Below, in pieces: positions 1-8,153 of a stretch of DNA of 43,236 bases. Below the pieces are notes generated by a model that searched no databases, was not told the DNA's origin, and was given only the letters and a program-made list of their open reading frames with translations. Made by a program: the position numbers and the translations under genes. Position 1 is the first letter of the stretch, and the number at the start of each line of letters is the position of its first letter. This stretch comes from CAYZXU01 sp964482535 (GTDB lineage Bacteria > Desulfobacterota > Desulfobacteria > Desulfobacterales > BuS5), in assembly GCA_964482535.1 (NCBI GenBank), contig CAYZXU010000005.1:1-43236 (forward strand). The letters run 5' to 3'.

Positions 1-1
1 T

Positions 2-433
2 TTTGAGGTGGAGGGAAACTATACATATGAAGAAACCGAAAAGCATGGGGATAAAATCATAGAAAAAATTTATGGTGAAAACGATCTGTTTAATGCTCCC
101 AAACATCTTTTAAACCTCACCCTCAGAGCTAAACCTTTTAATGGCCTTACCTCAGAGTGGCAGATTAATTCCGTTGGCGAGCGTTTTGCCGGTGGCGCGC
201 CAGGAGTGCCGCCCCAGAAGGCAGCGCAAAATTTTGAATATGAGCCCATGCCTCATCTCGGAGGTTACACGATTCATAACTTGAGAATGAGTTATGACAC
301 TTCTTTTATAAAAGGGGTTGATACAAAATTTACAATGGCCGTGGAAAATATCTTTAACAAAAAAACCTGGGAAAGATTAGACTATCCCACACCTGGGACG
401 CTGTTTTATGGAGGGGTGGAGTTTATTTTTTAA
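2..433 (+). CDS. TonB-dependent receptor, C-terminal part (5' end outside window)
   Basis: The reading frame is open to the left edge, so this is the end of a longer gene. The visible part of about 143 residues has the alternating aromatic/hydrophobic pattern of outer-membrane beta strands: an IHNLRMSY strand, then TMAVENIFNK, then a final strand ending GGVEFIF. A conserved 'V.N.FNK' strand and a terminal Phe are typical of TonB-dependent receptors and of outer-membrane proteins assembled by BAM. It would import a scarce ligand across the outer membrane. The following genes, all exported, start 25 bases downstream and look like the same operon, so the ligand is probably what they handle. The plug domain and any TonB box are outside the window, so specificity cannot be read. 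Confidence 0.85.
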   Translation, partial: FEVEGNYTYEETEKHGDKIIEKIYGENDLFNAPKHLLNLTLRAKPFNGLTSEWQINSVGERFAGGAPGVPPQKAAQNFEYEPMPHLGGYTIHNLRMSYDTSFIKGVDTKFTMAVENIFNKKTWERLDYPTPGTLFYGGVEFIF

Positions 434-458
434 ATATTTAAATTAAGGAGAAAAGTAA

Positions 459-1259
459 ATGAGAAGTAAAATAAAAAATCTGTCCAAATTAATTATTGCA
501 GCCATGGTTCTATTCCTAACTGCTTCACAAGCATATGCGCACGATCTGTGGCTTGGTCTTGATCATTATGATCAAAAAAAAGGAGATACGGCAAAAGTCT
601 TCCTGCATATGGGACATTCTCTTCCATTTTCCGATTTTGCAAGACCTGAAAAAATGAAGGATTTCTTTTACCTGGAGCCAACCGGAAAAAAGAAAAATTT
701 TGAATTAAAAAAATATGATTCCGAATCCTTTTTTAATGAGGTGGGAGTCAATCTGAACATACGAGAAGAAGGAACCTATCTTGCTGTTGCCGCCATGAAG
801 CCTATGTTTGTCAGCAAGACTACGGAAGGTAAAAAAAGAAAAAGTAAAAAAGAGCTTACCAATGCCATATCCTGCCGACACGTGGAATTTTTTACAAAAG
901 CGATCTTTTATGCCGAAAAGCCGGGAGGCTCCGCATATAAAAAAGTTTTAGGACATGCCATTGAGATGATACCACAAAAAGATCCATGCCTGCTTAAAAG
1001 CGGCGATTATCTTCCGGTAAAAGTGCTGTTTAAGGGAAAACCCCTGGCAGGGGAGTCTGTTTATGCGACATATATAGGTTTTTCAACAAGGGCGGAATAT
1101 CCTTTTACTGCCAAAACAGGTACGGACGGAATAGTCAATATCCGTATCGTGCAGCCCGGTATCTGGTGGGTCAAGGTTCCGTTAAAAAGAGTGCGTGAAG
1201 ATACATCAGAGTGTGATGTTGATCAATATGTGGCGATATTAACCTTTGAAGTAAAATAG
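459..1259 (+). CDS. exported DUF4198-family protein
   Basis: This protein of 266 residues has a clear signal peptide (hydrophobic stretch at about 12-25, cleavage after SQAYA) followed by AHDLWLGLDHY. That mature N-terminus with an early His is characteristic of the DUF4198 family. Family members are periplasmic and often sit next to cobalt/nickel transport genes or TonB receptors, with the N-terminal His a plausible metal ligand. The C-terminal part (about 180-265) reads like an immunoglobulin-like or carbohydrate-binding beta domain. A good ribosome site (aaggag) precedes ATG 459. The gene directly follows the TonB receptor. The stop codon abuts a 100-bp inverted-repeat element. Metal or chelate binding is inferred from family context only. 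Confidence 0.75.
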   Translation: MRSKIKNLSKLIIAAMVLFLTASQAYAHDLWLGLDHYDQKKGDTAKVFLHMGHSLPFSDFARPEKMKDFFYLEPTGKKKNFELKKYDSESFFNEVGVNLNIREEGTYLAVAAMKPMFVSKTTEGKKRKSKKELTNAISCRHVEFFTKAIFYAEKPGGSAYKKVLGHAIEMIPQKDPCLLKSGDYLPVKVLFKGKPLAGESVYATYIGFSTRAEYPFTAKTGTDGIVNIRIVQPGIWWVKVPLKRVREDTSECDVDQYVAILTFEVK

Positions 1260-1362
1260 AGACCGTCACATAAATAATTTCACTGCGTTATCGGTCGTCG
1301 GAGTATTACAATACGCCTTCCTCCCTCTGGCCTTGTGAAATTAATTATCTGACAATCTATAG
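1260..1362. repeat. inverted-repeat (MITE-like) element, copy 1
   Basis: This element of about 103 bp fills the gap between two operon genes. Its ends are inverted copies of each other: agaccgtcacataaataatt on the left, and on the right the complement of a similar sequence ending gacaatctatag. Inside is a GC-richer segment (ggtcgtcggagtattacaat). Nearly the same element occurs in opposite orientation at 36150-36253, and a shorter relative sits at 20561-20634. There is no coding capacity. Terminal inverted repeats, small size and dispersed copies indicate a non-autonomous mobile element or a folded intergenic repeat. Confidence 0.8.
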
Positions 1363-1378
1363 AGATTGAAAGTTTTTT

Positions 1379-2845
1379 ATGAAAAAATATACGGCTTTTT
1401 TTATTATCTTTTTTCTGTTCCCGTGTGCTGCGTATCCGCATACCTATAAAATTTCTGTTATTGTCGATACCGATGCTGCCCTTGATGATATCCGGGCGAT
1501 TGCGATGCTGATCAATTCGGATGTGGCTGATATTCCGTTGATCGTCACATCCGACGGAGCGCTCTCGCCTGCGGCAGGAGCCGGAAATCTGAGCAGGATT
1601 CTTGATTATTTCAAGATAAAGGATACAAAGATCGCTGCGGGACGGTTACTGGAAAAAATAGCGCCGAAGTGGCGCAAATTATCAAAGGATATCCGCCTGC
1701 CGAAAGAGGCAGGGATGTCTAATTTCAAACCCGCTGTGGTAAACGGCGCGCATCAGATTGCAGCCAGCTTGAAAGCAGGGGATGCCGATGTGGTTTACCT
1801 GTGTCTCGGTCCCCTGACAAATCTTGCAGACGCACTGTTGATAGAGCCTGAGATTAAAAACAGGATATCAAGGGTCATCTATTTTGGCGGCTCTCCTGAA
1901 AGCCCATATCCCGGCTGGAACACAATCAGGGATATGGATTCTGCCGGTGTGGTATTTAATGCAGGTCTGCCAATCTACTGTTTTGGTCTTCAAAATGAAA
2001 AATTGCCGCACTTTAACTCAAAACTTTATAACCAGATCGAATCATTAGACACACCGGCTTCCAGGCTTGTAACGAGCATACACAGCACACCTGCCGCACA
2101 GAAGCTTTTAGCCGAAGATCATTTTTATGTGTGGGACGAGTTGGCGGTAATTTTTATAAACCGGCCGCCCTTGTTCAAATTTGCCCCTGAAGAAAAAAAT
2201 CCACTGACAATGCATCTTTTGTCATATAACGCAAAAGGTGTGCATGACACCTATCTGAAGCTTTTGGGATTTACGGCTGACTCTCATATACTCCCCCGCG
2301 GTCTGGTACTCTTAAAGGAGATTCCATCTAATCCCATGCTTTTTAGAGAGGATGTCAAACCGTTTGTTAAAAAAATCATAGAAAAGCATGGTCTTGAAGA
2401 ATGGAAAGCAGCTCTTTTAACAAATGAGTTTCACAGGCATCTCGGTATATATTCAATCATAGGGGTCAAGATGGGCATAAGGGCAAGGGAGATCCTGCAT
2501 GCGCCCATGGACGGTATCCATGTTGTTTCAAAGACCGGGAATAGACCGCCTTTAAGCTGTATGAATGACGGCCTCCAGGCTTCAACCGGCGCCAGCCTTG
2601 GAAGGGGCGCAATCCGGATTACAGACACAGCAATTTCCCCTGCCGCCGAGTTTTCATATAAAGGCAGAAAATTGACATTAAAGATAAAAAAAGAAGTATC
2701 GGAAATGATTAAAAAGAATATTGATTCGGCTGTTTTAAAATTCGACGGAGTAAATCAGGAATACTTTGCGCATATCCGGAAATTATCCATTAATTTATGG
2801 CTGCAATTAGACAGGAAAAAAATTTTTGAAGAGGTTTTATTATAA
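1379..2845 (+). CDS. exported nucleoside-hydrolase-like protein with C-terminal FmdE-like domain
   Basis: This protein of 488 residues has a signal peptide (about 1-20, ending AAYPH). Residues 25-320 resemble the inosine-uridine nucleoside hydrolase family. The N-terminal DxDxxxDD calcium/ribose site is present (D30, D32, D36, D37), and the late conserved Asp appears in VWDELAV. From about residue 348 the sequence changes to a segment resembling FmdE (the family of formylmethanofuran dehydrogenase subunit E): HRHLGIYSIIGVKMGIRA followed by SCMNDGLQASTGASLGRG. Such domains bind metals in known structures. Nucleoside hydrolases split the N-glycosidic bond of ribosides and normally have about 310 residues, so the export signal and the fusion are both unusual. 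A ribosome site is weak, and the repeat element lies just upstream. Substrate unknown; a riboside-containing cofactor is an attractive inference given the neighbours. Confidence 0.75.
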   Translation: MKKYTAFFIIFFLFPCAAYPHTYKISVIVDTDAALDDIRAIAMLINSDVADIPLIVTSDGALSPAAGAGNLSRILDYFKIKDTKIAAGRLLEKIAPKWRKLSKDIRLPKEAGMSNFKPAVVNGAHQIAASLKAGDADVVYLCLGPLTNLADALLIEPEIKNRISRVIYFGGSPESPYPGWNTIRDMDSAGVVFNAGLPIYCFGLQNEKLPHFNSKLYNQIESLDTPASRLVTSIHSTPAAQKLLAEDHFYVWDELAVIFINRPPLFKFAPEEKNPLTMHLLSYNAKGVHDTYLKLLGFTADSHILPRGLVLLKEIPSNPMLFREDVKPFVKKIIEKHGLEEWKAALLTNEFHRHLGIYSIIGVKMGIRAREILHAPMDGIHVVSKTGNRPPLSCMNDGLQASTGASLGRGAIRITDTAISPAAEFSYKGRKLTLKIKKEVSEMIKKNIDSAVLKFDGVNQEYFAHIRKLSINLWLQLDRKKIFEEVLL

Positions 2846-2873
2846 AGAAGAATAAAAAAATCCAGGAGAAAAA

Positions 2874-3725
2874 ATGATTAAACCAAGATTTATAACAGTT
2901 TTACTTTTTGCGATATTCGTCTCTGTTTATTTATTGACACCTGTATCTTATGCAAAAGAGGAAGGAAAACTCTATGTAATCGGGATGGGGCCGGCTGGTC
3001 CTGATCTCACTGCTCCAAGGGGTCTGGCGGTTCTTGAGAATGCGGATGTTTTTCTATGCCCTCCGTATATTCAGGAAAATTTTCCCGGACAGATCGACCC
3101 TGCAAAGGTTGCCTTTGACCCCTGGGAAGGCATCCATGACGAAGAAGCAATAAAGCTCCGTAAAACCGATTACGATAAATGGGTGCAAAGGGTGGAAAAA
3201 CGCAAGAAAAAGGTTTTTGATTTTGTAATGGCTGCCATTAACAAGAAAAAAACCGTGGTTATGCTGGACGGCGGAGACCCTTGTGTTTATGGCCCTTCCC
3301 TTTACTGGCTCTTAAAAGGGTTTGACCATAAATATCTTGAGGTGATTCCAGGAATAAGCGCATTTAATGCAGCAAGCGCTGCCCTTAAAAAACCGATGAT
3401 ATGCGAAGGGATTAATTTTGTCATGCTTACCGCTCCCCACTCCATGTTCGGAAGATCCTTTGAAAAGGGTGATGATCTTCTGAAGGATCTTTCCAAGTAT
3501 AACGTTACAATGGTTTTTTATATGGCCATTTCATCAATGGACAGGCTTGTGGAAAAATTCAGCAGATATTATCCGCCTGATCTTCCCATGGCTATTGTTT
3601 ATTATGCAGGATATTCGGAAAAAGAAAAGATTTTGAAGAGCTCATTGGGTAAAATTTTGGGTGATTTGAAAAAGACTGATGAAAAGTGGATGGGGCTTTT
3701 GATAATCGGCAATGCCGTTAAATAA
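2874..3725 (+). CDS. tetrapyrrole-methylase-fold protein with a signal peptide
   Basis: Residues 1-27 form a signal peptide (basic start, hydrophobic core, cleavage after VSYA). The rest (about 30-283) is a tetrapyrrole (corrin/porphyrin) methylase fold. It has the N-terminal glycine loop GMGPAGPDLTAPRG, the GGDPCVYGPS motif and the VIPGISAFNAASAAL motif, which form the SAM and substrate site in CbiL/CobI-type enzymes. Characterised relatives are cytoplasmic, and SAM is not expected outside the membrane. The protein may therefore use the fold to bind a tetrapyrrole rather than to methylate it, or the leader may be an uncleaved anchor. It lies 28 bases after the nucleoside-hydrolase-like gene with a good ribosome site (ccaggag). 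No other B12-synthesis gene is near, which argues against a biosynthetic role. Confidence 0.8.
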   Translation: MIKPRFITVLLFAIFVSVYLLTPVSYAKEEGKLYVIGMGPAGPDLTAPRGLAVLENADVFLCPPYIQENFPGQIDPAKVAFDPWEGIHDEEAIKLRKTDYDKWVQRVEKRKKKVFDFVMAAINKKKTVVMLDGGDPCVYGPSLYWLLKGFDHKYLEVIPGISAFNAASAALKKPMICEGINFVMLTAPHSMFGRSFEKGDDLLKDLSKYNVTMVFYMAISSMDRLVEKFSRYYPPDLPMAIVYYAGYSEKEKILKSSLGKILGDLKKTDEKWMGLLIIGNAVK

Positions 3726-3742
3726 AGAAAAAAAGTAATGCC

Positions 3743-4201
3743 ATGAAATATAAAAAATTAACGATTTATGTGTTCGCTGTATTTTTTTTATTTTCGTTTC
3801 AGGTTTATGCCCACGGCGTAAAAGGCAGAGTTGACTACGGCGGTATTGTGGTAACCTCAAAATACGACTCAGGAGAACCCATGAGCTATGCCAAGGTAAA
3901 GATTTTGGCCCCAAGTGCAAAGTTGACATTCCAGTCGGGCAGAACAGATAAAAACGGCCGGTTCTGTTTCTTCCCGGATATGTCCGGAGACTGGAAAGTC
4001 GTGGTGGATGATGAGATGGGGCATAGACTCGAGGTGCCTGTTTCCGTGAATGAGGCAATGAAATTGAAAACAGATGAACAGGCAGGAAAATCAACGGGCA
4101 GCTCTTTGTCGAAATATGAAAGGGCACTTATGGGTATCTGTATCATCTTTGGGATTTCCGGGGTTCTATTTTTATGGAGAGGAAAAAAGAGAGCGTTATA
4201 A
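3743..4201 (+). CDS. small exported protein with carboxypeptidase-regulatory-like domain and C-terminal membrane anchor
   Basis: The product has 152 residues. A signal peptide (hydrophobic stretch about 7-22, cleavage after VYA) is followed by AHGVKGRVDYGGIVV and a beta-rich segment ending GRTDKNGRFCFFPDMSGDWKVVVDD. That pattern is typical of carboxypeptidase-regulatory-like or transthyretin-like domains. Near the C-terminus a hydrophobic segment (about 128-146) and a basic tail, RGKKRAL, form a membrane anchor. It is the last gene of the receptor operon, 17 bases after the tetrapyrrole-methylase-like gene, and a hairpin follows. Similar small exported proteins accompany metal or TonB systems. 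The precise role is unknown; it may present or buffer the ligand at the inner membrane. Confidence 0.65.
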   Translation: MKYKKLTIYVFAVFFLFSFQVYAHGVKGRVDYGGIVVTSKYDSGEPMSYAKVKILAPSAKLTFQSGRTDKNGRFCFFPDMSGDWKVVVDDEMGHRLEVPVSVNEAMKLKTDEQAGKSTGSSLSKYERALMGICIIFGISGVLFLWRGKKRAL

Positions 4202-4235
4202 GCAAATCTGATTTAAGGATCTGAAGATCTGCTTA
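4199..4235 (+). terminator. hairpin at end of the receptor operon
   Basis: The arms taagcaaatct (4199-4209) and agatctgctta (4225-4235) pair at 10 of 11 positions and overlap the stop codon of the preceding gene. There is only a weak T stretch after it (4242-4249). It sits between two convergent genes, where a terminator is expected. Confidence 0.45.
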
Positions 4236-4273
4236 AAATTACTCCTTTTAATCCCGAAAGTTGAGTGAATTCT

Positions 4274-4948
4274 TTATAAATTTACACATGAGGTCTGTTT
4301 TTTATAAAAGTTATAATATTTGTAGACTTTGGCAATATAATAATGAGTAGCTTTATATGGAGGGACACCATTATAGTTCATTACTTTTCTGCTACCTGCA
4401 TTATAGGCTGCAAGGGCCAGTCTGGTATCACCGTTAAATTTATCCAAAAGATATCTGAAATACTTAACTCCTCCATTAATATTATGTTCAGGGTTAAAGG
4501 GATCTACAACTCCAAGAGATTTGGCAGTTGTCGGCATTAGCTGCATAAGACCCTTTGCCCCTTTTTTTGATACCGCCCTGGTATTATATCCTGACTCAGC
4601 CATTATTATGGCTTTTATCAATTCAGGCTCTACATGATGTTTGTCGGCAGCTCTGCAAATAATAGAATAAAAAGGGCTTTTGTTTTTATCTTCTTTGGCT
4701 GCGGATTTTAATTGAGGTTCTTTTTTTTTATTGTCTAATGTATCATTTGTATTTTTTATTAGTGCAACGGTACTGTCTGTTTCTTCAATTGGAAAATAAT
4801 AAGATGTTTTAACCTTTTGCTCATATTTTTTTTCAGCCTTGAAACTGACGTTTTTATAAATAATAAAAAAACTCATCCCTATCATTAAAACAAGCAATGA
4901 TTCACTGATAATTTTTTTATAAAAAACTTTAAAGCTTTTAAGTCTCAT
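4274..4948 (-). CDS. membrane-anchored lytic transglycosylase (SLT domain)
   Basis: This protein of 224 residues has an N-terminal membrane segment (about 14-31) and a low-complexity charged linker (about 35-92). A goose-type/Slt70-like transglycosylase domain follows from about residue 93. The catalytic Glu is E118 in IIMAESGYN, followed by the SKKGAKGLMQLMP block and the ALAAYNAG block that define the family. It would cleave the glycan backbone of peptidoglycan with formation of 1,6-anhydromuramic acid, acting at the outer face of the inner membrane. The gene stands alone and converges on the receptor operon. Start chosen at ATG 4948; upstream is an AT-rich stretch. Confidence 0.88.
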   Translation of the reverse strand: MRLKSFKVFYKKIISESLLVLMIGMSFFIIYKNVSFKAEKKYEQKVKTSYYFPIEETDSTVALIKNTNDTLDNKKKEPQLKSAAKEDKNKSPFYSIICRAADKHHVEPELIKAIIMAESGYNTRAVSKKGAKGLMQLMPTTAKSLGVVDPFNPEHNINGGVKYFRYLLDKFNGDTRLALAAYNAGSRKVMNYNGVPPYKATHYYIAKVYKYYNFYKKQTSCVNL

Positions 4949-5098
4949 TTTTTTACCTTTTTTTTATTATAATACGGCATAATATTTTTTAATACTTTAA
5001 TTAATGCTTAGCAAATAGTGTGCCGCATATTATGCCAAAAATTATATTAATTATATCAGATAATTAGTCTTATGAGAGGCTTGGGGGAATTAAAACCA

Positions 5099-5134
5099 TG
5101 TAATTAATTACATAGTTTTATGTAATTAATTACA
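5099..5134. repeat. two tandem 14-bp perfect palindromes
   Basis: TGTAATTAATTACA occurs at 5099-5112 and again at 5121-5134, exactly 22 bp apart, so both copies face the same side of the helix. They lie between the end of the helicase gene (5140) and the transglycosylase gene, about 150-185 bp upstream of the latter's start. They could be a double operator for that gene or a pair of small hairpins at the end of the helicase transcript. Confidence 0.5.
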
Positions 5135-5139
5135 TAGTT

Positions 5140-7308
5140 TCAGGTTTGGTTTGAGGGCTGGTTTAATGTTTGGTTTAATGTTTGATTTTCCGGGATGGAA
5201 TCATAATCCATAATTACGGGTTCTTTTAATATAAGGTCTATAGATTTTTCTGATGTTTTTGCAGCTACAGGGAATATCTGTTTTAATGATTTGATATGTT
5301 TTAAATTATCTGCAGTTCTTAAAATAAGCATGGCAAGATTCCCCTCTGCCATTTCAGACATTGAAACCACTTTTTCCCATGGGGTGCCCTGTGCCCACTG
5401 GTATATTATAAAAGCCGGATGCAAAAACATATCTTTTGTTTTAAATCCTCTTTTATCCATAAGTTTTTGAAAGGGTTTTAGGGCTCTTTTAACAGTAAGG
5501 CAAGCCTGAACAAGCTCTTTGGGCGCGGTTTTTTCATAGCGGCTGTCGTCGAATTCCTGTTCATAAACAAACATTGAAATAACTGCTGCAAAAAGTGCAG
5601 GGTCTGAATCGGGAAGGATATTATATCTGAATCCCTGGGCGACCATAATAGGATGGTCTATTCTCAACTGAGATGCCCAAATTCCATCGTGTGTCAGTTC
5701 ACCCTCTTTTGTTACATATTTTGTTTCCTTAAGAAAGCTTAAATGCCGCAGGAATTCTTTTGCGATATTATTATATCCATACCCTTTAAACTTTTTTACC
5801 TTATCTTTATCTGATTTGCTGATCAGATATGAGGCAAAGGATCTGTCAAGAAGATCGGTTATCTGGTCAGGCGTGTGTGACAAGAGAAGGTTCAGCACCA
5901 TGGAAAAATTTATTTTAATCTGGCTGAAGACATCCGAAGGAGGCGCATCTACAAGTTTTGCGACAATGGGGATATTCATAAATTTCCCCGGCAGTATAAC
6001 GGCAAAACCTATATTATCCATGCCTCTTCTTCCTGCCCTGCCAGTCATCTGATGAAATTCAGTGGAAGTTAACGTCAAAAATTCTTTTCCGTTGAACCTG
6101 TCGGAGTTAAGCATAACTATAGTTCTTGCTGGAAAATTTACTCCAGCCGCAACAGTTGAAGTGGCAAAAACAGCATCAAGCATTCCTTCTGTCATAAGGG
6201 TTTCAATAATGAGCTTCCATGCGGGCAACTGGCCGCTGTGATGGACTCCAATTGCCATATTTTCAAGGTGCCATAATTGATTATGCCTTGACATACGGGA
6301 GTTTTGGGCAATAAGCTCCTCTATCCTTTCCGAAAGGGCTTCTTTTCGTTCCTTTGATACAGGGATCGTACACATGCTCAAAGCGTTGTCGCAGTCATTT
6401 CGGGATTTTAAAAAAAAGATTGCAGGCAGCAGGTTATATTTTCTTAAAACACGCATAATTCCGTCAAAGGGGGGTAATTTGCGCGGCAAAGCAAGCAGGG
6501 GAGGGTTGTCTGTTTTTAAATAATTTTGAACTTTTTTGGAAGTTTTTACCCTGCCCTGCTTTTTTGCAGGGTTGACAAGGGGAAGCAGGGTTCCTGAAGG
6601 ATGGAAAAAGATCGGATAAAGCGGGACGGGTCTTTTATTTTCCTCAACAACAATACACTCTTTTAAACGTATTTCTTCTATCCATTTTGCTATCTGAGAG
6701 GCATTGCCTATGGTTGCGGAAAGCAGAAGTAAAGGTATCCTCTGGGGAAGATATATGATTACCTCTTCCCAGACTACCCCCCTTTCTTTATCACCAAGAT
6801 AATGCGCCTCATCAAGAACAACGAGATCGGTCGGCAGTGTTTTGCCATGATGCATGGCATCATAAAGCTGATTTCGTAAAATTTCAGTTGTTCCTACAAT
6901 TACAGGCGCATCCGGGTTTTCCTTTATGTCCCCTGTGAGGATGCCTGTATTTTCTTCCCCGAAAATTATAGAAAATTCTTTATACTTTGCGTTTGATAAT
7001 GCTTTTAGCGGTGAGGCATACCATGCTCTTCCGCCCTTAGCCCTTACACTTTTTATTGTTTCTACAGCTATCCAGGTTTTTCCGGATCCGGTGGGAGCCG
7101 TAACAAGGCAATCGCTCTTGTTTATCGCATCCACTGCTTCAAGCTGAAAAGAATCAGGAGTAAATGCTTTTTTTTCAGGGACACCAATTGATTTGAGGAT
7201 CTTTTTTACCTGGGGATCAACTCCAGGTTTTATCTTTAATATATCAGGTTTTTTTTTGAGCCTGCGCTTTTTTTTCTTTTTTAGATTTGGGGTATTATAT
7301 TTTATCAC
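5140..7308 (-). CDS. Ski2-like DEAD/DEAH-box RNA or DNA helicase
   Basis: This 722-residue protein has a very basic N-terminus (about 10-22). Motif I is APTGSGKT (71-78) and motif II is VLDEAH, with STVAAGVNFPA (motif V region) and QMTGRAGRRGMD (motif VI). The SF2 core and the GRAGRRG form place it with Ski2/Mtr4/Hel308-type helicases. The C-terminal part (about 500-690) resembles the helical region of Ski2-like proteins. The tail is repetitive (NQTLNQTLNQ). The start is a GTG at 7308 whose G is the last base of the upstream cooC-like stop codon (TAGTG), with no evident separate ribosome site, so translation is probably coupled. A role in RNA turnover or DNA repair is inferred. Why it is coupled to a nickel chaperone is unclear. 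Confidence 0.85.
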   Translation of the reverse strand: MIKYNTPNLKKKKKRRLKKKPDILKIKPGVDPQVKKILKSIGVPEKKAFTPDSFQLEAVDAINKSDCLVTAPTGSGKTWIAVETIKSVRAKGGRAWYASPLKALSNAKYKEFSIIFGEENTGILTGDIKENPDAPVIVGTTEILRNQLYDAMHHGKTLPTDLVVLDEAHYLGDKERGVVWEEVIIYLPQRIPLLLLSATIGNASQIAKWIEEIRLKECIVVEENKRPVPLYPIFFHPSGTLLPLVNPAKKQGRVKTSKKVQNYLKTDNPPLLALPRKLPPFDGIMRVLRKYNLLPAIFFLKSRNDCDNALSMCTIPVSKERKEALSERIEELIAQNSRMSRHNQLWHLENMAIGVHHSGQLPAWKLIIETLMTEGMLDAVFATSTVAAGVNFPARTIVMLNSDRFNGKEFLTLTSTEFHQMTGRAGRRGMDNIGFAVILPGKFMNIPIVAKLVDAPPSDVFSQIKINFSMVLNLLLSHTPDQITDLLDRSFASYLISKSDKDKVKKFKGYGYNNIAKEFLRHLSFLKETKYVTKEGELTHDGIWASQLRIDHPIMVAQGFRYNILPDSDPALFAAVISMFVYEQEFDDSRYEKTAPKELVQACLTVKRALKPFQKLMDKRGFKTKDMFLHPAFIIYQWAQGTPWEKVVSMSEMAEGNLAMLILRTADNLKHIKSLKQIFPVAAKTSEKSIDLILKEPVIMDYDSIPENQTLNQTLNQPSNQT

Positions 7309-8063
7309 TACAATTTTGAAACCATTTCTTTTATTATCGCTTTTGACGGGGTATCAATGTCAAAAGGTGAAACTCCGTCTAAATCAGCTTCAATTAAAGA
7401 TTCATCATATGGCAAAAAACCCAGGAAATCAAAACCTGAAAGATGCTTTTTTAAAAAGTCTTCATCTTTTTTCCCACGGATTTTGTTGCCGACAACTGCA
7501 ATATTTTTCAGCCATATCTCTGATGCAAGTTTTTTGATATTCCTTGCCGTGTCTATGCTTCGGCGCCCGGGTTCCACAACGATAATGAGTTTGTCAACTG
7601 CCTGTGCCGTTGCCCTGCCAAGATGCTCAATTCCAGCCTCCATGTCCATGACCACAACTTCATCTCTGGATAAAACAACATGAGTTATAAGCGCTCTTAA
7701 AAGGGTGCTTTCAGGACATATGCAGCCGCCTCCGCCTTTTGGAACTCCTCCCAGGCGCATCAATTTGATATTGCCGAGTTTTGCAGATAAAGCTTCAGGA
7801 AGGTCATCTACTTTTGGGTTAAGTTTGAAAAAACCTCCAACCGTGCCGGGTTGTGCTTCTGTTCTTTCAAATATAAGCTTTTTCATTTCTGAAATGGGCG
7901 TTATTTTTTCGGAGTCGGGTATGCCCACAGCAGCCGCAAGGTTGGCATCCGGGTCAGCGTCAATTGCCAGAACATTTTTTCCATCTTTATCAAGGGCTCT
8001 TATTAAAAGCGCTGAGAATGTAGTTTTCCCAACACCTCCTTTACCGCTTACTGCCAGTTTCAT
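7308..8063 (-). CDS. cooC: CooC-type ATPase for nickel insertion into CO dehydrogenase
   Basis: This P-loop ATPase of the MinD/CooC family has about 251 residues. The deviant Walker A GKGGVGKT is at 7-14, followed by the AIDADPDANLA block. A Cys-x-Cys pair, C114 and C116 in GGCICPES, matches the metal-binding CXC motif of CooC1. In characterised systems CooC dimers bind Ni and drive its insertion into carbon monoxide dehydrogenase. The ATG at 8063 is preferred over one at 8069, because the aaagga ribosome site lies 7 bases before the former and only 1 before the latter. The stop codon overlaps the helicase start. No CODH gene is in the window, so the client enzyme must be encoded elsewhere. 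Confidence 0.85.
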   Translation of the reverse strand: MKLAVSGKGGVGKTTFSALLIRALDKDGKNVLAIDADPDANLAAAVGIPDSEKITPISEMKKLIFERTEAQPGTVGGFFKLNPKVDDLPEALSAKLGNIKLMRLGGVPKGGGGCICPESTLLRALITHVVLSRDEVVVMDMEAGIEHLGRATAQAVDKLIIVVEPGRRSIDTARNIKKLASEIWLKNIAVVGNKIRGKKDEDFLKKHLSGFDFLGFLPYDESLIEADLDGVSPFDIDTPSKAIIKEMVSKL

Positions 8064-8153
8064 AAACATATCCTTTCAATGGTCTCATGATTATTGAAAA
8101 AATATTATAGCATTTGAAATTTTTTTGGGCAAGAGAAGAATTTTGTGTAAACA

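Noticed and set aside
2874..3725. Ordinary cobalamin-synthesis methyltransferase
   Set aside because: A clear signal peptide and absence of other B12-synthesis genes argue against it, although the fold and SAM motifs match.
3642..4127. 161-residue open frame on the - strand across two + strand genes
   Set aside because: It lies opposite two well-supported genes with signal peptides and ribosome sites, and its sequence has no recognisable domain.
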